From the NCBI RefSeq assembly GCF_016907695.1, contig NZ_JAFBCK010000001.1, positions 1,860,001 to 1,924,000 on the forward strand: a stretch of DNA of 64,000 nucleotides. The letters are read 5' to 3'. This stretch comes from Actinokineospora baliensis. Lineage in GTDB: Bacteria; Actinomycetota; Actinomycetes; Mycobacteriales; Pseudonocardiaceae. Of the stretch, positions 57,538-64,000 are shown piece after piece. Numbering within the stretch: position 1 is the stretch's first letter; every line of letters begins with the position of its first letter. A program made the position numbers and the translations under genes. A model generated the notes under the pieces. That model was not told where the DNA came from. It saw only the letters and a list, made by a program, of their open reading frames with translations, and made no database searches.

Positions 57538-59972
57538 TGACCGCGACCGCGGAACCCGAGGTCGGCAAGGCCAGGCTGCGCAAAGAGGACGCTCGGCTGA
57601 TCACCGGCCGCACCCGGTGGACAGACAACCTCAGCGTCCCCGGGCTGCTCCACCTGGCTTTCCTCCGCAGCCCCGTCGCACACGCGAAAATCACCTCTAT
57701 AGACGTCGAGGAAGCTAGGCACAGGCCCGGCGTCATAGCGGTGTTCACCGGTCGAGACCTCGCGGAGGCCCAAGGCAGCCTCCCCTGTGCTTGGCCGATC
57801 ACAGCGGACCAGAAGGCCCCCACAGCGCCCTCACTAGCGGTCGACCAGGTGAACTTCGCCGGTGAGGCCGTGGCGGTCGTAGTCGCTCGCGGCAACGCAG
57901 AGGCGCACGACGCGCTAGAGGCCATAGAGGTCGAGTACGAGGATCTCCCGGTTGTGCTCGACATGACGGCCGCGGTCGCCGACGGCGCCGACCTCGTCCA
58001 CGCGGATCTAGGCACCAACAAGTCCGCGCATTGGGTGTTCGACTCCGCGGAGGCGGGCACCGGCGGCGATGTGGAGCAGGCCATCGCGGACGCGGAGGTG
58101 CTCATCGAGCGCACATACCGCCAGCAGCGTCTCATCCCGGCCTTCATGGAGCCGCGTTCTGTCCTCGTAGACCCCACCGGTGAACAGACCACCGTGTGGT
58201 CCGCCACGCAGATCCCGCACATCCTGCGGCTCATGCTGGCGCTGACCACGGGCACCCCCGAGCACAAACTCCGCGTCATCGCGCCGGACGTCGGCGGCGG
58301 GTTCGGCGGCAAGCTGCAGGTCACTCCGGAGGAAGTCGTTTCGCTGGTGGTCGCGACCCGGCTGGGCAAGCCGGTGAAGTGGACCGAAACGCGCTCGGAG
58401 TCGCTGCTGTCGGCCCACCACGGTCGCGACCAGGTCCAGAAGCTCACGCTCGCTGCCCGCCGCGACGGCACAGTCACCGGCCTCAAAGTGGACCTGCTCG
58501 CCGACATGGGCGCGTACCTGCGGCTGGTCACACCAGGCGTGCCGATCCTGGGCGCGTTCATGTTCAACGCCATCTACAAGTTCCCCGCGTACCGGTTCGC
58601 GTGCACCAACGTCTTCACCAACAAGACCCCAACAGACGCCTATAGGGGCGCGGGTAGGCCAGAGGCCACCTTCGCCATAGAGCGGCTGATGGACGAGTTG
58701 GCAGCCGAGCTCGGCCGCGACCCGATCGAACTGCGCGAGCAGAACTGGATCAAGCACGACGAGTTCCCGTTCACCACCGTGTGCGGCCTGGAGTACGACA
58801 CGGGCAACTACGAGGCCGCGACCGCCAAGGCCAAGGAGATGTTCGGGTACGACGCACTGCGCGCGGAGCAGCGGGAACGCCGCGAGCGCGGTGATGTCGT
58901 GCAGTTGGGCATCGGCACCTCCACCTTCACGGAGATGTGCGGGTTGGCTCCGTCGCGAGTGCTCGGGTCGCTGTCCTACGGCGCGGGCGGGTGGGAGCAC
59001 GCCGCCATCCGGGTGCTGCCCAGCGGCAAGGTCGAGGTCGTCACCGGGTCGTCCGCGCACGGGCAGGGACACGAGACGGCGTGGAGCCAGATCGTCGCGG
59101 ACCAGTTGGGTGTGCCCTTCGAGGACGTCGAGGTACTGCACGGCGACACCCAGTCCTCACCGAAGGGGCTCGACACCTACGGCTCCCGTTCGCTCACCGT
59201 CGGCGCGATGGCCGTGCTCAAGGCGGGGGAGAAGGTCATCCGCAAGGCGCGCCGGATCGCCGCGCACACCATGGAGTGCGCCGAGGACGACCTGGAGTTC
59301 TCGGGCGGCAAGTTCACCGTGAAGGGCACGGAACGCTCCACCGGGCTCACCGACGTCGCCCTCGCCGTCTTCGCCGCGCACGACCTGCCAGACGGCGTGG
59401 AGCCGTCGCTGGACTCCGAGGCGACGTTCGACCCGGACAACTTCTCCTTCCCGCACGGGACCCACCTGTGCGCGGTGGAGGTCGACACCGAGACCGGGTT
59501 CGTGAAGATCCGCAAGTACGTCTGCGTCGACGATGTCGGCGTAGTGGTGAACCCGATCATCGTGGAGGGCCAGGTCCACGGTGGACTCGCGCAAGGACTC
59601 GCGCAGGCGCTCTATGAAGAGGCCGTGCACGACGAAAGCGGCACGCTCACAACGGGAACACTGGCCGACTACCTCGTCCCGTCAGCCGTAGACCTGCCGC
59701 ACTTCGACACCGATCGCACCGAGACGCCGTCGACCACCAACCAGCTCGGCGTCAAGGGCGTCGGGGAGGCGGGCACCATCGCCTCCACACCCGCCGTGGT
59801 CAACGCCGTAGTGGACGCGGTGCGGCACTACGGCGTCAACGACATCCAGATGCCGTGCACGCCGATGCGCGTGTGGACGGCGATCAACGGTGGACCCACC
59901 GACGCGGGCGGCCTCGGCGGCGAGGCGGGCGGCGGCCTCGGGTCGATCGACACCAGCGGAGGTGTGGCGTGA
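57537..59972 (+). CDS. coxL: Molybdenum hydroxylase large subunit, form II CO-dehydrogenase-like
   Basis: An 811-residue molybdopterin-binding subunit of the xanthine oxidase family. The active-site loop at 368-374 is AYRGAGR, which defines form II CoxL; the proven CO dehydrogenases (form I) have AYxCSFR with the copper-binding Cys. DVGGGFGGKLQ (about 252-262), the late VGEAGTI catalytic-Glu region and GSSAHGQGHETA are conserved. The substrate is therefore uncertain: CO at low rate, an aldehyde or an N-heterocycle. It overlaps coxM by 4 bp (GTGA). Confidence 0.92.
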   Translation: MTATAEPEVGKARLRKEDARLITGRTRWTDNLSVPGLLHLAFLRSPVAHAKITSIDVEEARHRPGVIAVFTGRDLAEAQGSLPCAWPITADQKAPTAPSLAVDQVNFAGEAVAVVVARGNAEAHDALEAIEVEYEDLPVVLDMTAAVADGADLVHADLGTNKSAHWVFDSAEAGTGGDVEQAIADAEVLIERTYRQQRLIPAFMEPRSVLVDPTGEQTTVWSATQIPHILRLMLALTTGTPEHKLRVIAPDVGGGFGGKLQVTPEEVVSLVVATRLGKPVKWTETRSESLLSAHHGRDQVQKLTLAARRDGTVTGLKVDLLADMGAYLRLVTPGVPILGAFMFNAIYKFPAYRFACTNVFTNKTPTDAYRGAGRPEATFAIERLMDELAAELGRDPIELREQNWIKHDEFPFTTVCGLEYDTGNYEAATAKAKEMFGYDALRAEQRERRERGDVVQLGIGTSTFTEMCGLAPSRVLGSLSYGAGGWEHAAIRVLPSGKVEVVTGSSAHGQGHETAWSQIVADQLGVPFEDVEVLHGDTQSSPKGLDTYGSRSLTVGAMAVLKAGEKVIRKARRIAAHTMECAEDDLEFSGGKFTVKGTERSTGLTDVALAVFAAHDLPDGVEPSLDSEATFDPDNFSFPHGTHLCAVEVDTETGFVKIRKYVCVDDVGVVVNPIIVEGQVHGGLAQGLAQALYEEAVHDESGTLTTGTLADYLVPSAVDLPHFDTDRTETPSTTNQLGVKGVGEAGTIASTPAVVNAVVDAVRHYGVNDIQMPCTPMRVWTAINGGPTDAGGLGGEAGGGLGSIDTSGGVA

Positions 59973-60823
59973 TCCCAGCGGCGTTCGACTACACGGCTCC
60001 ATCCACAGTGGACGAAGCGGTGCGCGCGCTTGCCGACGCGGGCGACGACGCGAAGGTCATCGCGGGCGGCCAGAGCCTGATCCCGGTGTTGCGCATGCGG
60101 CTCGCCGCGCCGACCACCCTGGTGGACATCGGCCGGATCCCCGAACTGCGCGGCATCCGCGACGAAGGTGACTCCGTGGTCATCGGGGCAACCACAACGC
60201 ACTACGAGGTCCAGCGCGACCCTGCGGTGCGCGACCACGCCCTGTTGCTCAAGGTCGCGACGGACACCGTTGCCGATCCACAGGTCCGCCACCGCGGCAC
60301 CTTCGGCGGAGCCATAGCGCACGCGGATCCCGCGGGCGACCTACTGGCGCCGGTCCTGGCTCTGGACGCGGAGTTGGTGTTGCACGGTCTGGAGGGCGAA
60401 CGCACAGTCGCCGCTTCGGACTTCTTCGTGGACTACTTCACCACCGCACTGCGCCAAGACGAGATCCTCGTCGCAGTGCGCGTCCCGAAGCACACGGGCT
60501 GGGGCGCGCACTACGAGAAGTTCAACCGCGTTGCCCAGGCATGGTCGATCGTGGCCGTTGCCGCCGCTGTGCGCACCGAAGGCGGGGTAATCGCGGAAGC
60601 CAGGGTCGGTCTCACCAACATGTCCTCTGTGCCCGTGCGAGCGCGCGCGGTCGAAGAGGCACTGGTGGGCCAACCAGCAACTGCTGAGGCCATCAAAGCA
60701 GCGGCGGCCCACGCCGCGGATGGCACCAGCGCGACCGAAGACAGCAACGCAGATACCGCCTACCGCGAACACCTGGCCCGCGTGCTCACCTCGCGGGCTA
60801 TAGCCGCGGCGGCGGGCGTCTAG
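59969..60823 (+). CDS. coxM: Molybdenum hydroxylase FAD subunit
   Basis: A 284-residue FAD-binding protein of the PCMH fold. FAD motifs AGGQSLIPVLRMRLA (about 32-46) and RHRGTFGGAIAHADPAGDL (about 105-123) are present. It re-oxidises the enzyme by passing electrons to the quinone pool or another acceptor. GTG 59969 overlaps the coxL stop; coxG follows after 11 bp. Confidence 0.94.
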   Translation: MIPAAFDYTAPSTVDEAVRALADAGDDAKVIAGGQSLIPVLRMRLAAPTTLVDIGRIPELRGIRDEGDSVVIGATTTHYEVQRDPAVRDHALLLKVATDTVADPQVRHRGTFGGAIAHADPAGDLLAPVLALDAELVLHGLEGERTVAASDFFVDYFTTALRQDEILVAVRVPKHTGWGAHYEKFNRVAQAWSIVAVAAAVRTEGGVIAEARVGLTNMSSVPVRARAVEEALVGQPATAEAIKAAAAHAADGTSATEDSNADTAYREHLARVLTSRAIAAAAGV

Positions 60824-60834
60824 GAGGTCATGCC

Positions 60835-61518
60835 GTGCAGTTGGAGCACCAGTTCACCGTCGCGGCCCCGCGGGCCGTGGTGTGGGCGGCGCTGCTCGAC
60901 CCGAGCCGGGTGGCGCCGTGCATGCCGGGCGCCACCCTGACCGAGGTCGACGGCGACTCCTTCACCGGGACGGTCAAGGTCAAGCTCGGCCCCATCTCCC
61001 TGCTCTACAAGGGCAACGGCCGGTTCCTCGACCGGGACGAGCAGGCGGGCAAGCTCGTGATCAAGGCGTCCGGCAAGGACTCCAGGGGCAACGGCACCGC
61101 GACCGCGACGGTCACCGTGACCCTCACCGAGGACGGTGGCACCACCACCGGCAGCGTCCGCACCGACCTGGCGATCACCGGCAAACCGGCCCAGTTCGGC
61201 CGCGGTCTCATCGCCGAGGTGGGCGGCAAGATCCTCGACACCTTCGCCACCTGCCTGGCCGACAAGCTCGCCCCGGCCGAGGAAGCCGCGGCCGTGCCAG
61301 AAGAGCCTGAGCCCGAGTCTGAAACGCCCGAGGCGGCCCCGGCCGTCGAAGCCGAGCCGGACCCGGTCGTTGCGCCGGTGCCGCCGCCGGTGGCCGAGGC
61401 CGAGCCGGTGGACCTGCTGCAGTACGCGGGCGGATCGGTCGCCAAGCGGGCACTGCCGGTGGTGGTGGCCTTGGTGGCGCTCGTGATCGTCCTGTTGATC
61501 CGGCGGGGCCGACGCTGA
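60835..61518 (+). CDS. coxG: CoxG-type SRPBCC membrane-recruitment protein
   Basis: A 227-residue protein with an N-terminal SRPBCC/CoxG domain (about 1-150: FTVAAPRAVVWAALLDPSRV ... CMPGATL), a Pro/Glu/Ala-rich linker (about 150-200) and a C-terminal TM segment (ALPVVVALVALVIVLLI) ending in basic residues. CoxG anchors the hydroxylase to the membrane and delivers menaquinone in related systems. It is the last gene of the cox operon. Confidence 0.9.
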   Translation: MQLEHQFTVAAPRAVVWAALLDPSRVAPCMPGATLTEVDGDSFTGTVKVKLGPISLLYKGNGRFLDRDEQAGKLVIKASGKDSRGNGTATATVTVTLTEDGGTTTGSVRTDLAITGKPAQFGRGLIAEVGGKILDTFATCLADKLAPAEEAAAVPEEPEPESETPEAAPAVEAEPDPVVAPVPPPVAEAEPVDLLQYAGGSVAKRALPVVVALVALVIVLLIRRGRR

Positions 61519-61521
61519 GTG

Positions 61522-61556
61522 CCCGGTCGGGAGGGCCACTTGCCCTCCCCACCGGG
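61522..61556 (+). terminator. Hairpin after coxG
   Basis: CCCGGT and GGGAGGGC pair with GCCCTCCC and ACCGGG around CACTT, with one unpaired C on each side, directly after the coxG stop. No T-run. Confidence 0.7.
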
Positions 61557-61620
61557 TGTCCCCGGCGACCACTAGGGTTGGGTCGCAGCGACCGCTGCGG
61601 ATCTGGCCTGGTCAACGGGA

Positions 61621-62565
61621 GTGCGTGTGCGGGACATCGCGTTGTTCGGTGGGAGTGCGCATCCGGCGCTGTCCGCGGAGATCTCCGAGCACCTGGGGGT
61701 GCCGCTGCACCCGGTGCGGGTCCAGCGGTTCGCCAACGACTGCCTAGAGGTGCAGTTGCAGGCGAACTGCCGCGAGCGCGATGTCTTCCTCATCCAGCCG
61801 CTCGTGCAGCCGGTGCAGGAGAACCTGGTCGAGCTGCTGCTGATGATCGACGCCGCCCGGGGTGCCTCGGCGCGGCGGATCACTGTTGTCCTGCCGCACT
61901 ACGCCTACGCGCGGTCGGACAAGAAGGACGCGCCGCGGATCTCTATAGGCGGCAGGTTGGTCGCTGATCTCATGGTCGCCGCCGGTGCCGATCGAGTGTT
62001 GACCATGACGCTGCACTCGCCGCAGGTGCACGGGTTCTTCAGCGTGCCGGTCGACCACCTGCACGCCCTGCGCGAACTGGCGGGTCACTTCCGGAGCCTG
62101 GACCTGTCCAACACCACCGTCGTCTCGCCGGACCTCGGCAACGCCAAGGAGGCCGCGCGGTTCGCCAGGATGCTCGGGGTGCCGGTCGCCGCGGGCGCCA
62201 AGCAGCGGTTCGCCGACGACCGGGTGGCCATCTCCTCGGTGATCGGCGACGTCGACGGCCGCGATGTCATCGTGCTCGACGACGAGATCGCCAAGGGCAG
62301 CACCGTGATCGAACTGCTCGCCCGCCTGCGCGAGCACGACGTGCGGTCGGTGCGGGTGGCGTGCACGCACGGCCTGTTCGCCGCCGGGGCGCTCAAGCGG
62401 ATCGGTGAGCAGCCTGAGGTGGTGGAGATCGTGTGTACCAACACGGTCCCGATCCACGAGGGGTCAGACAAGCTCACTGTGCTCTCCGTCGCGCCCGCGC
62501 TGGCCGAGGCCGTGCGCCGCATCCACAACGGCGAGTCCGTCAGCGCCCTCTTCGATGCGCAGTGA
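61621..62565 (+). CDS. Ribose-phosphate pyrophosphokinase-like protein
   Basis: A 314-residue PRPP synthetase homologue. The tandem PRTase halves are present with FLIQPLVQPVQENLVELLLM, DLMVAAGADRVLTMTLHSPQ and the PRPP loop VIVLDDEIAKGSTVIELL. The flexible catalytic loop is KQRFADD instead of the usual KRR, and the PRPP loop has AKGST rather than the usual DTGGT/DTAGT. It is therefore a diverged paralogue; the housekeeping prs is presumably elsewhere. It could still make PRPP, or be regulatory. Its stop overlaps the capA-like start by one codon shift. Confidence 0.85.
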   Translation: MRVRDIALFGGSAHPALSAEISEHLGVPLHPVRVQRFANDCLEVQLQANCRERDVFLIQPLVQPVQENLVELLLMIDAARGASARRITVVLPHYAYARSDKKDAPRISIGGRLVADLMVAAGADRVLTMTLHSPQVHGFFSVPVDHLHALRELAGHFRSLDLSNTTVVSPDLGNAKEAARFARMLGVPVAAGAKQRFADDRVAISSVIGDVDGRDVIVLDDEIAKGSTVIELLARLREHDVRSVRVACTHGLFAAGALKRIGEQPEVVEIVCTNTVPIHEGSDKLTVLSVAPALAEAVRRIHNGESVSALFDAQ

Positions 62566-63692
62566 GGCGGTTGCCCGCCATCGCCGGGGTGTTCCTCCTG
62601 GCGGCGTGCAGCGGTAACCCCACTGTGGGTGAGGTACCGGAAGACCCGCAGGTCACCACGGCACCGCCGACAACCGCACCGCCCACCCAGGCCAAGTCCG
62701 GCTTCAGCTTGATCGCGGGTGGCGATGTCCTGATCCACCCCGCTCTCACCGAGCAGGCCACCAAGGACGGCGGCGGCACCCGCGACTACGTCCCGCTCCT
62801 GGAAGGCATCAAGCCCGCGGTTGAAGCTGCCGACGTTGCCTTGTGCCACCTAGAGGTGCCCATCGCGGCGCCTAGTGGCCCGTTCCGGGGCTACCCCAAG
62901 TTCAGCGCACCCCCAGAGGTCGTCACGGCTCTTGCCGCGACTGGCTTCGACACGTGTTCTACGGCCTCTAACCACACTCTCGACCAGGGGCCAACGGGCG
63001 TCACGAGCACGCTCGACGCCTTAGACGCCGCCAAGATCACACACACCGGCTCTGCCCGTTCAGCCACCGAGGCAGCCAAGCCTCTTATCCGCGAGGTCGC
63101 AGGCGTCAAAGTCGGCTTCTTGTCCTTCACCTTCGGTCTTAACCAGGGCACGTCACGGCCGGCAGGTTCACCGTGGATGGCCAACATGCTCACGCCCGAG
63201 GCAGTGAGCACCGCGGCTCGCGCGGCAAGGGATGCTGGCGCCGAGGTAGTGGTCGCCAGCTTGCACTGGGGGATCGAGGGGCAACACAACGCCAGCCCCG
63301 ATCAGCTGCGCACCGCTAAGACCCTGCTCGCCGACCCGGCCATCGATCTGATCATCGGCCACCACGCCCACGTCGTGCAGCCCATAGAGCGCATCGGCGA
63401 CAAGTGGGTCACCTACGGCCTGGGCAACATGGTCGCCCGCCATGAAACCCCCAAGGGCGACACAGAAGAGGGCGTCCTGGCTCGCTTCCACTTCACGAAG
63501 TCGGCTACCGGCTGGACCGTGGACACCGCCGAGTACCTGCCCATCCTGACCGACCTAGGGCCGCCGATCCGCCTACGCGACCTCACGTCCGACACCAAGG
63601 TCGCCGCCGCCCGCAAGAACGAGGCTCTTACCCGCACCGACGAAACCGTGCTCAGTCGAGGAGCGGCAGCTGCGGGGCTTAAGCGCCCTTAG
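62562..63692 (+). CDS. CapA/PgsA-family lipoprotein (metallophosphatase fold)
   Basis: 376 residues. The N-terminus RRLPAIAGVFLLAACSG is a lipoprotein signal with lipobox LAAC, so the mature protein is anchored outside the cell. A Pro/Thr linker (about 20-45) precedes the CapA domain with metal-site motifs GGDVLIH (about 53), LEVPI, NHTLDQG (about 141) and IIGHHAHVVQP (about 265). CapA proteins take part in poly-gamma-glutamate synthesis or release in Bacillus; in actinomycetes the function is mostly unknown. GTG 62562 overlaps the upstream stop. Confidence 0.85.
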   Translation: MRRLPAIAGVFLLAACSGNPTVGEVPEDPQVTTAPPTTAPPTQAKSGFSLIAGGDVLIHPALTEQATKDGGGTRDYVPLLEGIKPAVEAADVALCHLEVPIAAPSGPFRGYPKFSAPPEVVTALAATGFDTCSTASNHTLDQGPTGVTSTLDALDAAKITHTGSARSATEAAKPLIREVAGVKVGFLSFTFGLNQGTSRPAGSPWMANMLTPEAVSTAARAARDAGAEVVVASLHWGIEGQHNASPDQLRTAKTLLADPAIDLIIGHHAHVVQPIERIGDKWVTYGLGNMVARHETPKGDTEEGVLARFHFTKSATGWTVDTAEYLPILTDLGPPIRLRDLTSDTKVAAARKNEALTRTDETVLSRGAAAAGLKRP

Positions 63693-64000
63693 CGGTGGGT
63701 GTGGTGGCCGCTAAGGGCCGTGACGCGGCCCAAGCGGGAGAGCCAGCGGTCGCGAGTGCGGTCGTCCGCTTCGGTGAGGGCATCAGGCGCCGGGGCGGTG
63801 CGTGGGACCGGTAGCCAGCCGTCGACAGGGCGGAAAGGGCGCGAGACGGCGTCGGTCGTGAGAAGCGACAGGGTGCCCAGGCCGCAGGCGTAGTCGAGGC
63901 TGGGTAGAGCGCCCGCGAGAGCCAACCCCGCTGCCATACCGACGCTGGTCTCCAAAGCCGAGGACACCACGCACGGCAGACCCGCGGACTCGGCCACGGC
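63689..64000 (-). CDS. menC: o-Succinylbenzoate synthase, C-terminal part (5' end outside window)
   Basis: The visible 103 codons contain SSALETSVGMAAGLALAGAL and LDYACGLGTLSLLTTD, characteristic of the C-terminal barrel of actinobacterial MenC (menaquinone synthesis, enolase superfamily). The frame runs to the window edge. Its stop overlaps that of the CapA-like gene (TTAG). Confidence 0.8.
   Translation of the reverse strand, partial: AVAESAGLPCVVSSALETSVGMAAGLALAGALPSLDYACGLGTLSLLTTDAVSRPFRPVDGWLPVPRTAPAPDALTEADDRTRDRWLSRLGRVTALSGHHTHR

Noticed and set aside
57537..59972. True form I CO dehydrogenase large subunit
   Set aside because: The loop is AYRGAGR, not AYxCSFR.

Overview
The window is about 70% G+C, has densely packed genes with many ATGA/GTGA stop-start overlaps and frequent GTG starts, and carries typical high-G+C actinomycete genes (ectABCD, DasR, a DUF3263/LytR_C pair, a CIRCE-controlled groEL, a HelD-type RNA polymerase factor, SARP and ECF regulators). 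This suggests a filamentous actinomycete, probably family Pseudonocardiaceae (Saccharothrix/Actinokineospora-like). That placement is inferred from gene content and style only.

Layout. 1-1455: 3' part of a membrane-anchored transglutaminase-like protein. 1564-5341: an iron-regulated group with three IdeR/DmdR-type iron boxes, ornithine N5-hydroxylase and hydroxyornithine formyltransferase, plus two odd proteins that resemble fragments of siderophore enzymes; no siderophore NRPS is in view. 5379-8216: PIG-L deacetylase, an unknown gene, an aldo/keto reductase. 8357-11451: ectABCD for ectoine and hydroxyectoine. 11870-14668: large SARP regulator. 14866-16431: SGNH hydrolase with tandem ~209-bp repeats covering its 3' end. 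16615-21566: DUF3159 protein, BadF-type (GlcNAc kinase-like) kinase, HxlR regulator, DasR with a dre site, MFS exporter. 21569-29640: Ser/Thr dehydratase, then a thiamine locus (thiE, thiOSG, thiD, thiC) with two TPP riboswitches. 29696-32692: small genes, LysE exporter, peptide deformylase, DUF3263 and LytR_C proteins. 32788-33410: a large inverted repeat holding two self-complementary ~145-bp elements. 33468-42730: CDC48-like ATPase with duplicated upstream DNA, psd-pssA, moeA, a Ser/Thr kinase, groEL with two CIRCE elements. 42812-47566: HelD-like protein, ECF sigma factor and partner, chagasin-like inhibitor, small membrane proteins.

47653-61556 is a molybdenum hydroxylase cluster of form II aerobic CO-dehydrogenase type (coxD, coxE, xdhC/coxF, coxS, coxL, coxM, coxG). 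Between coxD and coxE lies a separate block at 48775-54626: an M1 metallopeptidase, a 1299-residue single-module NRPS of the Pls/PosA (homo-poly-amino-acid synthetase) class, and a divergent PadR regulator with three inverted-repeat operator candidates. The adenylation pocket reads DAESIGTVVK, close to the lysine code of bacitracin synthetase, so this block may make a poly-basic-amino-acid. It is the best candidate for a new system here. 61621-64000: PRPP synthetase, a CapA-type lipoprotein and the start-truncated menC.

Several non-coding stretches hold structured repeats (14866-15720, 25976-26400, 32788-33410, 35853-36238, 38142-38200) that normal annotation would miss. No tRNA, rRNA, CRISPR array, transposase or integrase was recognised.
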